DNA of 64,000 bases from positions 31,893 through 95,892 of the forward strand of contig SUYA01000009.1 of the NCBI GenBank assembly GCA_015060695.1, in the 5' to 3' direction. Origin of the DNA: Mediterranea massiliensis (GTDB taxonomy: Bacteria; Bacteroidota; Bacteroidia; Bacteroidales; Bacteroidaceae). The position numbers and the translations under genes are program-made. Under the pieces are notes generated by a model. It searched no databases and was not told the DNA's origin. It was given only the letters and a program-made list of their open reading frames with translations. Of the stretch, positions 45,938 through 56,331 are shown piece by piece; within the stretch, counting starts at the first letter, position 1, and each line of letters starts with the position of its first letter.

Positions 45938-47374
45938 ATGAAGAAACAGTTTTTCATTATATTAGCCTTGTTCCTATCAGTGAACGTAGCAGATACTTCG
46001 GCACAAAGCTTTCTCAATAAGGTAAAGAAAAATATTAAGAAAGAAGTAGAAAACAGAGTAAATAAAGAGGTCAAAAAGCAAATAGATAGGAATTTTGACA
46101 AGGGTACAGAAACTGTATCGGAGAAGGACAAGCAACCGACGGAATCCAAACCTCAAGACTCAAAAAAACTGTCGCGTAAAGAAAGCCAAGATAGACACAT
46201 CCAAATTCTTGTGGAGAAGAAAATAGCCGTCAGAACGGTAATCCCAACGGAAAAACCCCAGAATACAGCCCCCACTACTGGTAAAACCAATGGACACGAA
46301 TGGGTAGATTTAGGGCTTCCTTCAGGTACCAGATGGGCTACTTGCAATGTGGGAGGTACCAAACCCGAACAACCAGGTGGACTTTATGCATGGGGAGAAC
46401 TGGCCACTAAAACAAATTATGTTCGTGAAAACAGCAAGACCCATGGTAAAGACTTGAATGACATATCGGGCAAAGCCACTCACGATGTAGCTGCTGCCAA
46501 ATGGGGAAAAGGATGGAGGATACCTACAAAAGCAGAATTCGATGAACTATTATTGCATTGCAACTACAAATACGTTCAAAGAGGTGACCTCTGGGGACAT
46601 GAATTTACCAACCCAACCAATAAACGTTCTATATTCTTGCCTGCCACTGGCTTTAAGGAAGGCTCATCTAAGCACGAATTAGCAAAGGTTAACGGAGCCT
46701 ATTGGACATCTTCTCCTCATCAAGACCAATTTAACAATGGTACTCACATATATATTTTTGGTAGCGCATTGGGCGAAATGAGTATTTTTGAACGTTCATC
46801 AGGAGCAGGTGTTCGTCCGGTAATAGACAATGACGCTATGATAACCGTTCCGGCCTCCGGTGAAACTAATGGGCATCAATGGGTAGACTTAGGATTGCCA
46901 TCGGGTTTGAAATGGGCAACTTGCAACTTAGGGGCTGCTACATCCGAACATTTTGGAGATACTTTTACATGGGGCGAAACCAAACCAACGCAAGATGAAA
47001 AAGTTGCTGATTCTAAATTGTACGGCAAAAATACGAATGATTTCAGTGGTAATTCTCAATATGATGCGGCAACGGCATTGTGGGGCAAGGAATGGAGAAT
47101 GCCTACCTCGGATGAATTCAAGGAGTTAATGCATAACTGCGTTTGGGAATGGACTTCATTGGGTAGAATAAACGGATGCAAAGTTATCAGTAAAACCAAT
47201 GGTAACTACATCTTCCTTCCGATTAAATTCTATTCTTCACATGAATCGTATTGGACTTCAACACCCGGCGTAAACAACACTTCCACAAACATAATTTCAT
47301 TATTAGAAACACACATCTCTGAAACAAATACAAATCGCAGAGGTGCATTACCCATCCGTCCGGTAACGAAATAA
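45938..47374 (+). CDS. Secreted protein with two FISUMP-like domains
   Basis: A 478-residue protein with a signal peptide (KKQFFIILALFLSVNVADTSAQ). Residues ~25-110 are highly charged and probably helical (KVKKNIKKEVENRVNKEVKK), possibly a coiled coil or wall-interacting segment. Two copies of the Fibrobacter succinogenes major paralogous domain follow: residues ~113-290 (GHEWVDLGLPSGTRWATCNV, YAWGELATKT, KWGKGWRIPTKAEFDELL) and ~308-478 (GHQWVDLGLPSGLKWATCNL, FTWGETKPT, LWGKEWRMPTSDEFKELM). The domain resembles C-type-lectin-like folds and appears in many surface proteins of this phylum; no binding partner can be inferred. It stands alone with its own -7 element. Confidence 0.75.
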   Translation: MKKQFFIILALFLSVNVADTSAQSFLNKVKKNIKKEVENRVNKEVKKQIDRNFDKGTETVSEKDKQPTESKPQDSKKLSRKESQDRHIQILVEKKIAVRTVIPTEKPQNTAPTTGKTNGHEWVDLGLPSGTRWATCNVGGTKPEQPGGLYAWGELATKTNYVRENSKTHGKDLNDISGKATHDVAAAKWGKGWRIPTKAEFDELLLHCNYKYVQRGDLWGHEFTNPTNKRSIFLPATGFKEGSSKHELAKVNGAYWTSSPHQDQFNNGTHIYIFGSALGEMSIFERSSGAGVRPVIDNDAMITVPASGETNGHQWVDLGLPSGLKWATCNLGAATSEHFGDTFTWGETKPTQDEKVADSKLYGKNTNDFSGNSQYDAATALWGKEWRMPTSDEFKELMHNCVWEWTSLGRINGCKVISKTNGNYIFLPIKFYSSHESYWTSTPGVNNTSTNIISLLETHISETNTNRRGALPIRPVTK

Positions 47375-47492
47375 ACAAACTTATGGAGATATTGTTTGAC
47401 AAATAATTTCTACAACAAAATTACAAAATATCATGGAAGCTTTAGCTATATAGCTAAAATGAAAGACAGATATCTTTATCTCTACCCCAAAA

Positions 47493-47540
47493 GAAAAACC
47501 CTCTTTCCCATTAAGTTCAATTCTTCAGGGAAAGAGGGTT
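47493..47540 (-). terminator. Terminator of the kduI-kduD-DUF4861 operon
   Basis: Perfect stem ACCCTCTTTCCC / GGGAAAGAGGGT; on the minus strand it ends in GGGTTTTTCTTTT. It lies 30 bp after the stop of the 47570 gene. Confidence 0.85.
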
Positions 47541-47569
47541 AAATGAAACTTATACAAAAAAGGAAAAAA

Positions 47570-48805
47570 TTACTGAATCTTGACCTTTAACGGAGTACGT
47601 ACTTTTTGTGCAAAATCTTTCATATAAGCATTCCAAGCATCGGCAGTAGGCATATCAGCACGGTCCCAACCGAATCCCCAATAATAGGTATAGGAAGCAC
47701 CGGGCTTATAGTTGCTATAAGCCAATACATGGCCGTCAGCATTGTTTCGCATACGTTTTTCTTCGGGTGAGAAAAGTACAGGTTTAGCCTCTTTTACTTT
47801 GGCTGGGAAGGCTGCACCCATAAATATCTTTCCGTTACCGGGACCTGTTGTAGGATCTACGTAGGTCATATAACCGTTTTCGGCATCTGCCACTACTTGA
47901 CCATCAGGTTCATGCAATACAATACCTGTCACAATGGGCATATCTTCTTTCAAATTGCTATAGCTCACTGAAGTTCTGTTCAGACGTGAACCGGTATCGA
48001 GCGTGATGATGCGTGTCTCTACAACCGAGGTGTCTCCTTGTACAGCCAACGGATGGAATATCAGCTTGGCAGTAAAACGCAAAGGACCGTTGTCTAAAAC
48101 CTCTGCTTCTTTGTAACACCAAGGATAGACAATTTTTTCGCCATCTACCAAAGCGCTGACACCGGCACCCAAAGTAGGTCCAACAGCATAGCAATCCATG
48201 CCATAACCATGATCGACATGATAGCTAAAACTCTGCTCGAACTCACGGGCTGCTTTGGGGTCTTTTTTGCGAATTTCGTTATACTGCTTCCAATTCTCTT
48301 CACTACACTGACCGGCATACATTTCTTCAACTACCGGATCGGTAGTTCCACGCTTGGTAAAGATGTCGTAGCCGAAACCACGTTCACCTCTACGTTGCAT
48401 AGTCGGACCATAAGCACGGCAAGCAATCAAGTCGTTTTCCCAAGCCAAGTCGTCCATACGTTCAGGATAGACGCGTCCGCAAGCTTTCACACCTACCGCT
48501 ATCGGTTGGCCAATTTTAATGGTGTAGAAAGATTTAGCATCAGGAGCAACAGTAGCAGGGAAAATGAGCAATCCGTCGTGAGTAATTTGGTAGGGCAATT
48601 GTTCCCCTTTCTCGTCGAGAACTATCAATTGAGCTGTATCGGGCATTGCCAATTCATCGGCAATCTCTTCCATAGAGAGTTCTATCATTTCGGCCGTGCG
48701 TTGTAGGGGAAGTTTGTTAGTAACTTGAACGGTCAATTCGCTTTTAGGCTGGCTGCATGCAGTGAAAAGCCCTGCAACCATCAGAAGAAAATAAAAAAAT
48801 CTCAT
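47570..48805 (-). CDS. DUF4861-family lipoprotein
   Basis: A 411-residue protein with a lipoprotein signal (MRFFYFLLMVAGLFTAC, Cys at residue 17). It resembles the DUF4861 family: an N-terminal Ig-like strand region (LTVQVTNKLPLQRTAEMIEL) and then a large beta-sandwich-like domain (GERGFGYDIFTKRG, FEQSFSYHVDHGYGMDCYAVGPTLG, NRTSVSYSNLKEDMPIVTGI, YTYYWGFGWDRADMP). Members sit in pectin and uronate loci of Bacteroidetes and are thought to act on or bind pectic oligosaccharides, which fits its place after kduI and kduD. Last gene of the operon. Confidence 0.72.
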   Translation of the reverse strand: MRFFYFLLMVAGLFTACSQPKSELTVQVTNKLPLQRTAEMIELSMEEIADELAMPDTAQLIVLDEKGEQLPYQITHDGLLIFPATVAPDAKSFYTIKIGQPIAVGVKACGRVYPERMDDLAWENDLIACRAYGPTMQRRGERGFGYDIFTKRGTTDPVVEEMYAGQCSEENWKQYNEIRKKDPKAAREFEQSFSYHVDHGYGMDCYAVGPTLGAGVSALVDGEKIVYPWCYKEAEVLDNGPLRFTAKLIFHPLAVQGDTSVVETRIITLDTGSRLNRTSVSYSNLKEDMPIVTGIVLHEPDGQVVADAENGYMTYVDPTTGPGNGKIFMGAAFPAKVKEAKPVLFSPEEKRMRNNADGHVLAYSNYKPGASYTYYWGFGWDRADMPTADAWNAYMKDFAQKVRTPLKVKIQ

Positions 48806-48890
48806 GAGAATATATATTAGTGGTAGCGGTTAGTGAACAGCAATTCGCAATTGCCGCTCGCTAACCGCCTACCAGTATTCATTATGTCAT

Positions 48891-49694
48891 TTATTTCGGT
48901 TGTTTACCGATATAAGCCAAGATACCACCATCTACATAAAGTACATGACCGTTTACGGCATCTGAAGCCTTCGAAGCGAGGAATACTGCAGGTCCACCCA
49001 ATTCTTCGGGATCGAGCCAACGTCCTGCAGGAGTCTTAGCGCAAATAAAGCTATCGAACGGATGACGGCTACCATCTGCTTGACGTTCACGAAGCGGAGC
49101 AGTTTGCGGAGTAGCAATGTAACCCGGACCGATGCCGTTACATTGGATGTTGTATTCACCGTATTCAGAGCAGATGTTACGTGTTAACATCTTCAAGCCA
49201 CCCTTAGCAGCAGCATAAGCCGATACAGTTTCACGACCCAATTCTGACATCATAGAGCAGATATTGATAATCTTACCTTCGCGACGTTCCATCATTTCGG
49301 GAATAACGGCGCTTGAGCAGATAAACGGACCTACGAGGTCGATGTCGATTACTTGTTGGAATTCTGAACGCTTCATTTCGTGCATGGGGATGCGCTTAAT
49401 GATACCAGCGTTGTTAACCAAGATATCAATCTGACCAACTTCAGCATGAATTTTCTCAACGAGTTCCTTTACAGCATCTTCGTTGGTAACGTCACATACA
49501 TAGCCGTGTACGTTTTCAATGCCTGCTTCCTTGTAGTTGGCCAAGCCTTTCTCCAAAGCAGCTTCGTTGATGTCATTGAAGATGATGTTTTTGATACCTG
49601 CCTGCACAAATGCTTTGGCAATGTTGAAACCGATACCATAAGATGCGCCTGTAATCCAAGCGTTCTTACCTTCTAATGAAAAGATGTTTGCCAT
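48891..49694 (-). CDS. kduD: SDR oxidoreductase, KduD / gluconate 5-dehydrogenase type
   Basis: A 267-residue short-chain dehydrogenase. The NAD(P)-binding motif is AWITGASYGIGFNIAKAF (TGxxxGIG), NNAG is in ILVNNAGIIKR, and the catalytic Ser, Tyr and Lys are in INICSMMSELG and VSAYAAAKGGLKML. VNGHVLYVDGGILAYIG is the C-terminal signature. Together with the downstream-acting isomerase KduI it should convert 2,5-diketo-3-deoxygluconate to 2-keto-3-deoxygluconate during breakdown of unsaturated uronates. Family members are often annotated gluconate 5-dehydrogenase; the KduI neighbour favours the KduD role. Confidence 0.85.
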   Translation of the reverse strand: MANIFSLEGKNAWITGASYGIGFNIAKAFVQAGIKNIIFNDINEAALEKGLANYKEAGIENVHGYVCDVTNEDAVKELVEKIHAEVGQIDILVNNAGIIKRIPMHEMKRSEFQQVIDIDLVGPFICSSAVIPEMMERREGKIINICSMMSELGRETVSAYAAAKGGLKMLTRNICSEYGEYNIQCNGIGPGYIATPQTAPLRERQADGSRHPFDSFICAKTPAGRWLDPEELGGPAVFLASKASDAVNGHVLYVDGGILAYIGKQPK

Positions 49695-49745
49695 TTAATT
49701 TAAATTTTTGAATGATTAAATATATGATTATAATACTACTTTCAA

Positions 49746-50588
49746 TTATTTCAAGTCTGTAATAAGTGAGAAGTCTTGATCACCATAATCCAGATTTTCG
49801 CCTCCCATTCCCCAAATGAAAGTATAGTTATGGGTGGCAGCGGCACTATGTATGCTCCACTCTGGTGACAATACGGCTTGCTCACCTTTCATCCAGAGGT
49901 GTCGTGTCTCCTGCGGTTCACCCATGAAATGGCAAACGGCATGTTCTTGTGGCACTTCAAAATAAAAGTAAGCTTCCATACGGCGGCTATGTACGTGTGC
50001 CGGCATGGTGTTCCAAACGCTTCCGGTAGCCAATTCGGTCATACCCATCTGAAGTTGGCAAGTGGGTAACACTTGATTGACAATCATCTTGTTGATGTTG
50101 CGTTCATTACTTCCTTCTAAACTTCCCATCTGAGCTACAATGGCATCGGCTTTGGTCACCTTTTTATCAGGATAGTTATGATGAGCCGTAGTAGAGTTGA
50201 AATAGAACTTGGCCGGTGATTGAGGATCGATGCTTTCAAAAGTAACTTTACGGTCGCCACATCCTAAATAGAGTGCTTCTTTATAGTCCAATTCAAAGGC
50301 TTGTCCATCTACCTTTATACATCCTTTTCCACCGACATTGAAAATACCTATTTCACGACGTGTCAAGAAATAGGGAGCTTTCAGTGGATCGATAGTTTCT
50401 AACAACAGTGTTTCAGCAACAGGCATGGCTCCACCTACCACCATGCGGTCGTACATAGAATATACCATATTTACTTCATCGGGAGTAAAGATGGTTTCTA
50501 TTAAAAAATCACGACGGATACGAGCTGTATCATAATGACGCGCATCTTGAGGATGGGCTGCATAGCGTATTTCGAAATTAGTTTTCAT
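49746..50588 (-). CDS. kduI: 5-dehydro-4-deoxy-D-glucuronate isomerase
   Basis: A 280-residue cupin enzyme isomerising 4-deoxy-L-threo-5-hexosulose uronate to 2,5-diketo-3-deoxygluconate. The start at 50588 (MKTNFEIRYAAHPQDARHYD) is the conserved KduI N-terminus; the 49-residue upstream extension in the track would begin inside the metK terminator region. Metal-binding cupin residues lie in NTMPAHVHSRRMEAYFYFEV, and HLWMKGEQAVLSPEWSIHSAAATHNYTFIW is the conserved C-terminal block. First gene of the kduI-kduD-DUF4861 operon. No polysaccharide lyase is in the window, so the uronate source is encoded elsewhere. Confidence 0.95.
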   Translation of the reverse strand: MKTNFEIRYAAHPQDARHYDTARIRRDFLIETIFTPDEVNMVYSMYDRMVVGGAMPVAETLLLETIDPLKAPYFLTRREIGIFNVGGKGCIKVDGQAFELDYKEALYLGCGDRKVTFESIDPQSPAKFYFNSTTAHHNYPDKKVTKADAIVAQMGSLEGSNERNINKMIVNQVLPTCQLQMGMTELATGSVWNTMPAHVHSRRMEAYFYFEVPQEHAVCHFMGEPQETRHLWMKGEQAVLSPEWSIHSAAATHNYTFIWGMGGENLDYGDQDFSLITDLK

Positions 50589-50636
50589 ACTTAAAATATT
50601 AAAATAATTAATGTGTCCCGTTTTCGCACACGGATG

Positions 50637-50667
50637 CAAATATAAGGTATTCTCCATGTAAAACAAA
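50637..50667 (-). promoter_or_regulatory. Promoter of the kduI operon
   Basis: On the minus strand TTTG (50667-50664), 19 bp, TATATTTG (50644-50637), a full consensus match, leaving a leader of about 45 nt. Confidence 0.7.
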
Positions 50668-50688
50668 AAAAGTACTATTAATTTTGTA

Positions 50689-50719
50689 CAAAAACGGCCG
50701 ACGTTTGTACGTCGGCCGT
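50689..50719 (-). terminator. Rho-independent terminator of metK
   Basis: Perfect 10-bp stem ACGGCCGACG / CGTCGGCCGT followed on the minus strand by TTTTTG, immediately after the metK stop. Confidence 0.85.
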
Positions 50720-50724
50720 CATTT

Positions 50725-52017
50725 TTATAATCCAAAAGCCTCTTTTATCTTATCTACATAATCTAATTTTTCCCAAGTAAAGAGTTCTACTTCCATATCT
50801 TTATCTCCTTCGTATCGACTACGGAAGCGTTTAGTCACCACTTGTGGTTCACGTCCCATGTGTCCGTAAGCAGCTGTTTCTTGATAAATGGGATTGCGCA
50901 ATTTCAGTCTATCTTCTATGGCTTTGGGACGCATATCAAAGAGTTCGTCCACTTTTCGGGCAATTTCGCCATCGGTCAGTTGTACATGACTACGCCCGTA
51001 TGTATTGACATAAATATTGATGGGTCGTGCTACACCAATGGCATAGCTCACTTGTACCAATATCTCATCGGCTACTCCTGCAGCAACCAAGTTTTTAGCT
51101 ATATGGCGAGCAGCATATGCTGCCGAGCGGTCTACCTTCGAGGGGTCTTTACCTGAAAAAGCACCGCCGCCATGTGCCCCCTTACCACCGTATGTATCAA
51201 CAATAATTTTACGTCCAGTCAAGCCGGTATCACCATGTGGACCACCAATCACAAACTTACCGGTAGGATTTACATGGTATGTAATGTTATCATTGAACAA
51301 TGCCAATACTTTTGGTGCATGGATAGAGGCAATGACACGTGGCATCAATATTTCTATTACATCACGACGAATGATGGCTAACATTTCTTCATCAGCTTTC
51401 AATTGAGCAGCTACACTATCGTCGGTTGGAGAGATGAAATCATCATGTTGGGTAGATACTACGATGGTGTCAATACGCACAGGAGTACCATTGTCATCGT
51501 ATTCGATAGTTACCTGACTTTTGGAATCGGGACGTAGGTAAGTCATCTGTTTACCTTCGCGACGTATGTCGGCCAACACCTGCAATATGCGGTGTGAAAG
51601 ATCGAGTGACAGAGGCATATAGTTTTCTGTCTCATTGGTAGCATACCCAAACATCATACCTTGGTCGCCGGCTCCCTGTTCCATAGGATCTTGACGCTCT
51701 ACGCCTCGATTGATGTCGGGACTTTGCTCGTGAATAGCACTAAGTACACCACACGAATTGCTTTCGAACATGTACTCGCCTTTGGTATAGCCTATTTTCT
51801 TGATTACTTCTCTTGAAATAAGTTGTAAATCGACGTAGGCCTTTGTTTTAATCTCACCGGCTACAACTACTTGCCCGGTGGTAACCAAGGTTTCGCAAGC
51901 TACCTTTGAATTGGGGTCGTAAGCTAATATCTTATCAAGTACAGCGTCCGATATTTGGTCGGCCACTTTATCGGGGTGTCCTTCAGACACTGATTCGGAT
52001 GTAAATAAGTATCCCAT
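50725..52017 (-). CDS. metK: S-adenosylmethionine synthetase
   Basis: A 430-residue enzyme making SAM from methionine and [24 protein letters not shown] carries the ATP-binding His, [12 protein letters not shown] and [21 protein letters not shown] are the two Prosite signatures, and [21 protein letters not shown] is the phosphate-binding block. The protein is slightly longer than the E. coli form (384) because of insertions usual in this phylum, including the loop after [12 protein letters not shown]. It has a full promoter at 52154-52184 and its own terminator; no SAM riboswitch was recognised in the ~140-nt leader. Confidence 0.98.
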   Translation of the reverse strand: MGYLFTSESVSEGHPDKVADQISDAVLDKILAYDPNSKVACETLVTTGQVVVAGEIKTKAYVDLQLISREVIKKIGYTKGEYMFESNSCGVLSAIHEQSPDINRGVERQDPMEQGAGDQGMMFGYATNETENYMPLSLDLSHRILQVLADIRREGKQMTYLRPDSKSQVTIEYDDNGTPVRIDTIVVSTQHDDFISPTDDSVAAQLKADEEMLAIIRRDVIEILMPRVIASIHAPKVLALFNDNITYHVNPTGKFVIGGPHGDTGLTGRKIIVDTYGGKGAHGGGAFSGKDPSKVDRSAAYAARHIAKNLVAAGVADEILVQVSYAIGVARPINIYVNTYGRSHVQLTDGEIARKVDELFDMRPKAIEDRLKLRNPIYQETAAYGHMGREPQVVTKRFRSRYEGDKDMEVELFTWEKLDYVDKIKEAFGL

Positions 52018-52153
52018 TCTAAATTAGAAATTAAGAATTAAAATTAAGACAACGGGAAAGAGGATGAGTATAGATTTCAGAAAAGGATATGTTTTTAGCA
52101 TTTTTTTCCGTGGTTGCAAGCTACTCAAATCTTTCCACCTTTGTTTTGCGCTG

Positions 52154-52184
52154 CAAAGATAGTGCAAGCCATCAGTAGAACAAA
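52154..52184 (-). promoter_or_regulatory. Promoter of metK, similar to the mobile ~75-bp repeat
   Basis: On the minus strand TTTG (52184-52181), 19 bp, TATCTTTG (52161-52154). The flanks ATTTATTTTGTTCT...TTGCACTATCTTTGC match the repeats at 59068 and 60777 closely. Confidence 0.75.
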
Positions 52185-52394
52185 ATAAATTCATCTGTTT
52201 TTTGTTTCAGATAACACTATTTATAGTAGGCCTAATTTCTGAAAAAACAGAATTTACGACATCAAAATAAGAAAAAGTAAATGCATAAAGTAATAAAAAT
52301 GCATTTGTTATTCAAAACAAGCAATCAAAATATTAATAAGTGTTATAAAGTACACTTATTTTTTTCTTTTGCTTGCAGATTCCAAAAAAGTGCG

Positions 52395-52471
52395 TACCTT
52401 TGCATCGTGTTTTTCATAGTATTAGATTTAAGGTTAACAAAAGGTTGGAGTACGGCGGTACTCCTTTTTTT
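52395..52471 (+). ncRNA. Candidate small RNA with its own promoter and terminator
   Basis: TACCTTTG (52395-52402) is a good -7 element. About 6 nt later begins a stretch ending in the perfect terminator hairpin GGAGTAC-GGCG-GTACTCC (52447-52464) with seven T residues. The body TTTCATAGTATTAGATTTAA followed by GGTTAAC matches, as far as I remember, a sequence seen repeatedly between genes in Bacteroidales. The next plus-strand gene is 1 kb away, and the adjacent 52512 gene points the other way, so the ~60-nt transcript would be free-standing. The family name is not known to me. Confidence 0.55.
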
Positions 52472-52511
52472 ATTTCCTCGCTTCTAATTTATCTTAATTT
52501 TTTATCAATTA

Positions 52512-53333
52512 TCACTTCAGTTGTAAAAATGGAAGTGTATTTCCACTGGTAGAAAGAGGTAATTTTCCGTCCCACTTTTCTACAGCTTTCAACTGAATCA
52601 ATTCGGGAGTAATGCTTTGTTGCAAAATACGGTTAGCATCGGCTTTACCTTTGGCAGCCGCTACCATCTTTTCGGCTTCGGCAATAGCTGCTTTCTTCTC
52701 GTTTTCTACTTTCAACGCATTTTGTACAGCTGTATTTTTGGCATCGATGGCTGCTTGCAACACTTCGTTCGGTTTTACGGATGATTGGATATTACTGAAG
52801 GTAAATCCTCGTTGACTGAGTCGTTCTTTCAACAAGGCTTCTACCTCTTTTTCAAAAGCCGGACGATTGTTAATAAGCGAATCGGTGTCATATAATCCGG
52901 CTATGTCTTTATAGGCATTCTTCACTTCGGTAAGAATAACACTTTGTTCCAATTCTTTGGTTGTTTTACGATAGCGTAAGAAGACTACTTTAGCATCTTC
53001 GCGCTCAATGTAATATTCAATAGTAGGGTCGGTTTGGAAAATGGTACCTTTCTTATCTTGAATGTCAAACGGTTCATAATCTACTATTTGTGCAAAAGCA
53101 GGGTACTCAAAAAGTTGCTTTACAAATCGGTTGTAAATCACCCATCCTGTTTCTACTTTAGCATCATCTACACCTCGCTCACTACCTGCTAAATTGACAA
53201 TAATACCTGTCTGTCCTGAATCAATGCGCTCGATGGAATACATAGTCATAAATAGTATTACTATTCCAATCACTACAATACCTGCGGCACTAAATTGTAC
53301 GGTTTTCTTTTTTGTTGTTACCATAGAATTCAT
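52512..53333 (-). CDS. SPFH/Band 7 (prohibitin-like) membrane protein
   Basis: A 273-residue protein with an N-terminal membrane segment (AAGIVVIGIVILFMTMYS), an SPFH/Band 7 domain (VKVVFLRYRKTTKELEQSV region, residues ~35-195), and a C-terminal helical segment rich in Ala, Glu and Lys (ALKVENEKKAAIAEAEKMVAAAKGKADANR), the flotillin-type coiled coil. Such proteins form large oligomeric cages on the membrane and protect or organise membrane proteases such as FtsH. A second start at 53324 is possible. It stands alone, divergent from leuS. Confidence 0.88.
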   Translation of the reverse strand: MNSMVTTKKKTVQFSAAGIVVIGIVILFMTMYSIERIDSGQTGIIVNLAGSERGVDDAKVETGWVIYNRFVKQLFEYPAFAQIVDYEPFDIQDKKGTIFQTDPTIEYYIEREDAKVVFLRYRKTTKELEQSVILTEVKNAYKDIAGLYDTDSLINNRPAFEKEVEALLKERLSQRGFTFSNIQSSVKPNEVLQAAIDAKNTAVQNALKVENEKKAAIAEAEKMVAAAKGKADANRILQQSITPELIQLKAVEKWDGKLPLSTSGNTLPFLQLK

Positions 53334-53396
53334 TTTTTATGTTAGACTTCTTCTAATTTTGTAGCAAAGGTAAACAGTTTTTTTCAAATAAAGCCT

Positions 53397-53404
53397 TACC
53401 TTTG
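53397..53404 (+). promoter_or_regulatory. Candidate -7 element (TACCTTTG) of leuS
   Basis: TACCTTTG fits the consensus, 82 bp before the leuS ATG; the -33 region is weak. CAAAGGTA at 53365-53372 may be the divergent -7 element of the SPFH gene. Confidence 0.45.
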
Positions 53405-53485
53405 TGGCGATATTAATAATGTGTGAATACACATTAACATGTTTTATTAATAATAAAATAACAATATATAAACAATACATACGTT

Positions 53486-56323
53486 ATGGAATACAATTTC
53501 AGGGAAATTGAAAAGAAATGGCAACAACGATGGGTGGAACAGAAAACCTATCAAGTAACTGAAGATGAGAATAAAAAGAAATTTTATGTTTTGAATATGT
53601 TCCCCTACCCCAGTGGTGCCGGACTTCATGTGGGACATCCGTTGGGATATATTGCTTCAGATATTTATGCCCGCTATAAGCGTCTGCAAGGTTTTAATGT
53701 ACTGAATCCTATGGGTTATGATGCTTACGGACTTCCTGCCGAACAATATGCCATTCAAACAGGTCAACACCCTGAAATAACTACTAAAGCCAATATAAAC
53801 CGTTACCGTGAACAGTTGGATAAAATAGGTTTTTGCTTCGACTGGGACAGAGAAGTACGCACTTGCGAACCGGGTTACTATCATTGGACACAATGGGCTT
53901 TCCAAAAGATGTTTGAAAGCTACTACTGCAATTTGGCACAAAAGGCACGTCCCATCAGCGAATTGGTGAAGCACTTCGAAACGAAAGGTAGCGAAGGCAT
54001 TGATGCAGCTTGCAACGAAGAAATGACTTTCACCGCTGAAGAGTGGAATGCCAAGAGCGAGAAAGAGCAACAGGAGTTGTTGATGAACTATCGCATTGCT
54101 TACTTGGGCGAAACCATGGTAAACTGGTGTCCGGCATTGGGTACCGTACTTGCCAACGACGAGGTAGTGGATGGTGTGAGCGAACGTGGCGGACACCCCG
54201 TAGTGCAAAAGAAGATGCGCCAATGGTGCTTGCGCGTTTCGGCTTACGCTCAACGCTTGCTCGACGGATTGGACAACATTGATTGGACAGAATCGTTGAA
54301 GGAGACTCAAAAGAACTGGATTGGTCGCTCGGAAGGTGCCGAAGTGCAATTCAAGGTGAAAGATAGCGACCTGGAATTTACCATCTTTACCACACGTGCC
54401 GACACCATGTTTGGTGTAACCTTCATGGTATTGGCTCCTGAAAGCGAACTGGTAGCTCAACTCACTACTGCCGAACAAAAAGCAGAGGTGGAAGCCTACT
54501 TGGATAGAACCAAGAAGCGCACCGAACGCGAACGCATCAGCGACCGCAAGGTGACAGGTGTGTTCAGTGGTTCGTATGCCATCAACCCATTCACCGGCGA
54601 AGCAGTGCCCATCTGGATTAGCGACTATGTATTGGCCGGATATGGTACAGGTGCCATCATGGCCGTTCCTGCTCACGATAGTCGTGACTATGCTTTTGCC
54701 AAGCACTTCGGACTGGAGATTCGTCCGTTGGTAGAGGGTTGCGACGTGAGTGAAGAGAGCTTCGATGCCAAGGAAGGCATTGTGTGCAACTCGCCTAAAG
54801 AGGGTGCCGAACCTTATTGCGACCTTTCACTGAATGGTTTGAGTATCAAAGAGGCTATTGCCGCTACCAAACTATACGTCAGAGAACATAACCTGGGACG
54901 TGTGAAGGTGAACTACCGCTTGCGCGATGCCATCTTCAGCCGTCAACGCTATTGGGGCGAACCATTCCCCGTTTACTACAAGGATGGTATGCCGTATATG
55001 ATTCCTGCCGAATGTTTGCCACTCGAATTGCCCGAAGTGAGCAAATTCCTCCCAACAGAATCGGGAGAACCACCGTTGGGCAACGCCACTTGCTGGGCAT
55101 GGGACACCGTGAACAATTGCGTGGTAGATAACGACAAGATTGATAACCAGACTATCTTCCCATTGGAGTTGAACACCATGCCGGGCTTTGCAGGCTCAAG
55201 CGCATACTACTTGCGTTACATGGATCCTAACAATACCGAAGCATTGGTTTCAGAAAAGGCAGATAACTACTGGCAAAACGTTGACCTCTACGTAGGTGGT
55301 ACCGAACATGCTACCGGTCACCTTATCTATTCGCGCTTCTGGAACAAATTCCTGTTCGACCTTGGCGTGAGCGTGAAGGAAGAGCCGTTCCAAAAACTGG
55401 TGAACCAAGGTATGATTCAAGGCCGAAGCAACTTTGTATATCGCATCAAGGATACCAATACATTTGTATCACTGAACTTGAAAGATCAATACGACACTAC
55501 ACCACTGCACGTGGATGTAAATATCGTATCGAACGATGTGCTCGATGTAGAAGCATTCAAAGCCTGGCGCCCTGAATACAACAATGCCGAGTTCATCCTC
55601 GAAGATGGCAAGTACATTTGCGGATGGGCGGTAGAAAAGATGTCGAAGTCAATGTTCAACGTGGTAAATCCCGATATGATTGTTGAAAAGTATGGTGCCG
55701 ATACCTTGCGCATGTACGAAATGTTCCTCGGCCCGGTAGAACAATCCAAACCATGGGATACAAACGGTATTGATGGTGTACACCGCTTCCTGAAGAAATT
55801 CTGGAGCCTCTTCTACGACCGCAACGGACAATACTTAGTGAACGACGATACGGCTACCAAAGAAGAGCTGAAATCATTGCACAAGCTTATCAAGAAAGTA
55901 AGTGGTGATATCGAAACCTTCTCATACAACACTTCTATCTCGGCCTTCATGATTTGTGTAAACGAACTTTTCACCTTGAAGTGCAGCAAGAAAGAGATTT
56001 TGAAAGAGCTCATCATCACCCTGGCACCTTTTGCACCTCACGTTTGCGAAGAGTTGTGGGAAACTATTGGATGCGAAGGAAGTGTTTGCGATGCACAATG
56101 GCCTGAATACAACGAAGCCTACTTGGTAGAAGATTCAGTAAACTACACCATCTCATTCAATGGTAAGGCTCGTTTCAACATGGAATTCCCGGCCGATGCC
56201 GATGCAAAGAGCATCGAAGCAGCTGCTTTGGCCGATGAACGTTCATTGAAATGGATGGAAGGCAAGAGCATTGTGAAGGTAATTGTAGTGCCGAAGAAAA
56301 TTGTGAATATTGTTATCAAGTAA
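53486..56323 (+). CDS. leuS: Leucine--tRNA ligase
   Basis: A 945-residue class I synthetase. The HIGH motif is in [20 protein letters not shown], the CP1 editing domain occupies roughly residues 230-440 ([16 protein letters not shown] and [19 protein letters not shown], with the conserved Thr-rich and Asp-containing editing motifs), and the KMSKS loop is [35 protein letters not shown] and the anticodon-binding domain complete the enzyme. The ~60-residue excess over E. coli LeuRS comes from insertions such as [20 protein letters not shown], which I take as phylum-specific. Co-directional with a YitT-type gene and rdgB. Confidence 0.98.
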   Translation: MEYNFREIEKKWQQRWVEQKTYQVTEDENKKKFYVLNMFPYPSGAGLHVGHPLGYIASDIYARYKRLQGFNVLNPMGYDAYGLPAEQYAIQTGQHPEITTKANINRYREQLDKIGFCFDWDREVRTCEPGYYHWTQWAFQKMFESYYCNLAQKARPISELVKHFETKGSEGIDAACNEEMTFTAEEWNAKSEKEQQELLMNYRIAYLGETMVNWCPALGTVLANDEVVDGVSERGGHPVVQKKMRQWCLRVSAYAQRLLDGLDNIDWTESLKETQKNWIGRSEGAEVQFKVKDSDLEFTIFTTRADTMFGVTFMVLAPESELVAQLTTAEQKAEVEAYLDRTKKRTERERISDRKVTGVFSGSYAINPFTGEAVPIWISDYVLAGYGTGAIMAVPAHDSRDYAFAKHFGLEIRPLVEGCDVSEESFDAKEGIVCNSPKEGAEPYCDLSLNGLSIKEAIAATKLYVREHNLGRVKVNYRLRDAIFSRQRYWGEPFPVYYKDGMPYMIPAECLPLELPEVSKFLPTESGEPPLGNATCWAWDTVNNCVVDNDKIDNQTIFPLELNTMPGFAGSSAYYLRYMDPNNTEALVSEKADNYWQNVDLYVGGTEHATGHLIYSRFWNKFLFDLGVSVKEEPFQKLVNQGMIQGRSNFVYRIKDTNTFVSLNLKDQYDTTPLHVDVNIVSNDVLDVEAFKAWRPEYNNAEFILEDGKYICGWAVEKMSKSMFNVVNPDMIVEKYGADTLRMYEMFLGPVEQSKPWDTNGIDGVHRFLKKFWSLFYDRNGQYLVNDDTATKEELKSLHKLIKKVSGDIETFSYNTSISAFMICVNELFTLKCSKKEILKELIITLAPFAPHVCEELWETIGCEGSVCDAQWPEYNEAYLVEDSVNYTISFNGKARFNMEFPADADAKSIEAAALADERSLKWMEGKSIVKVIVVPKKIVNIVIK

Positions 56324-56331
56324 TTGTCAAT

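Noticed and set aside
52018-52160. SAM riboswitch in the metK leader
   Set aside because: I looked for SAM-riboswitch-like paired segments in the ~140-nt leader and saw only AT-rich sequence, with no terminator or sequestering hairpin.
53657-54706. 349-residue minus-strand ORF inside leuS
   Set aside because: Antisense shadow of leuS; leuS is unambiguous and the antisense protein has no recognisable features.
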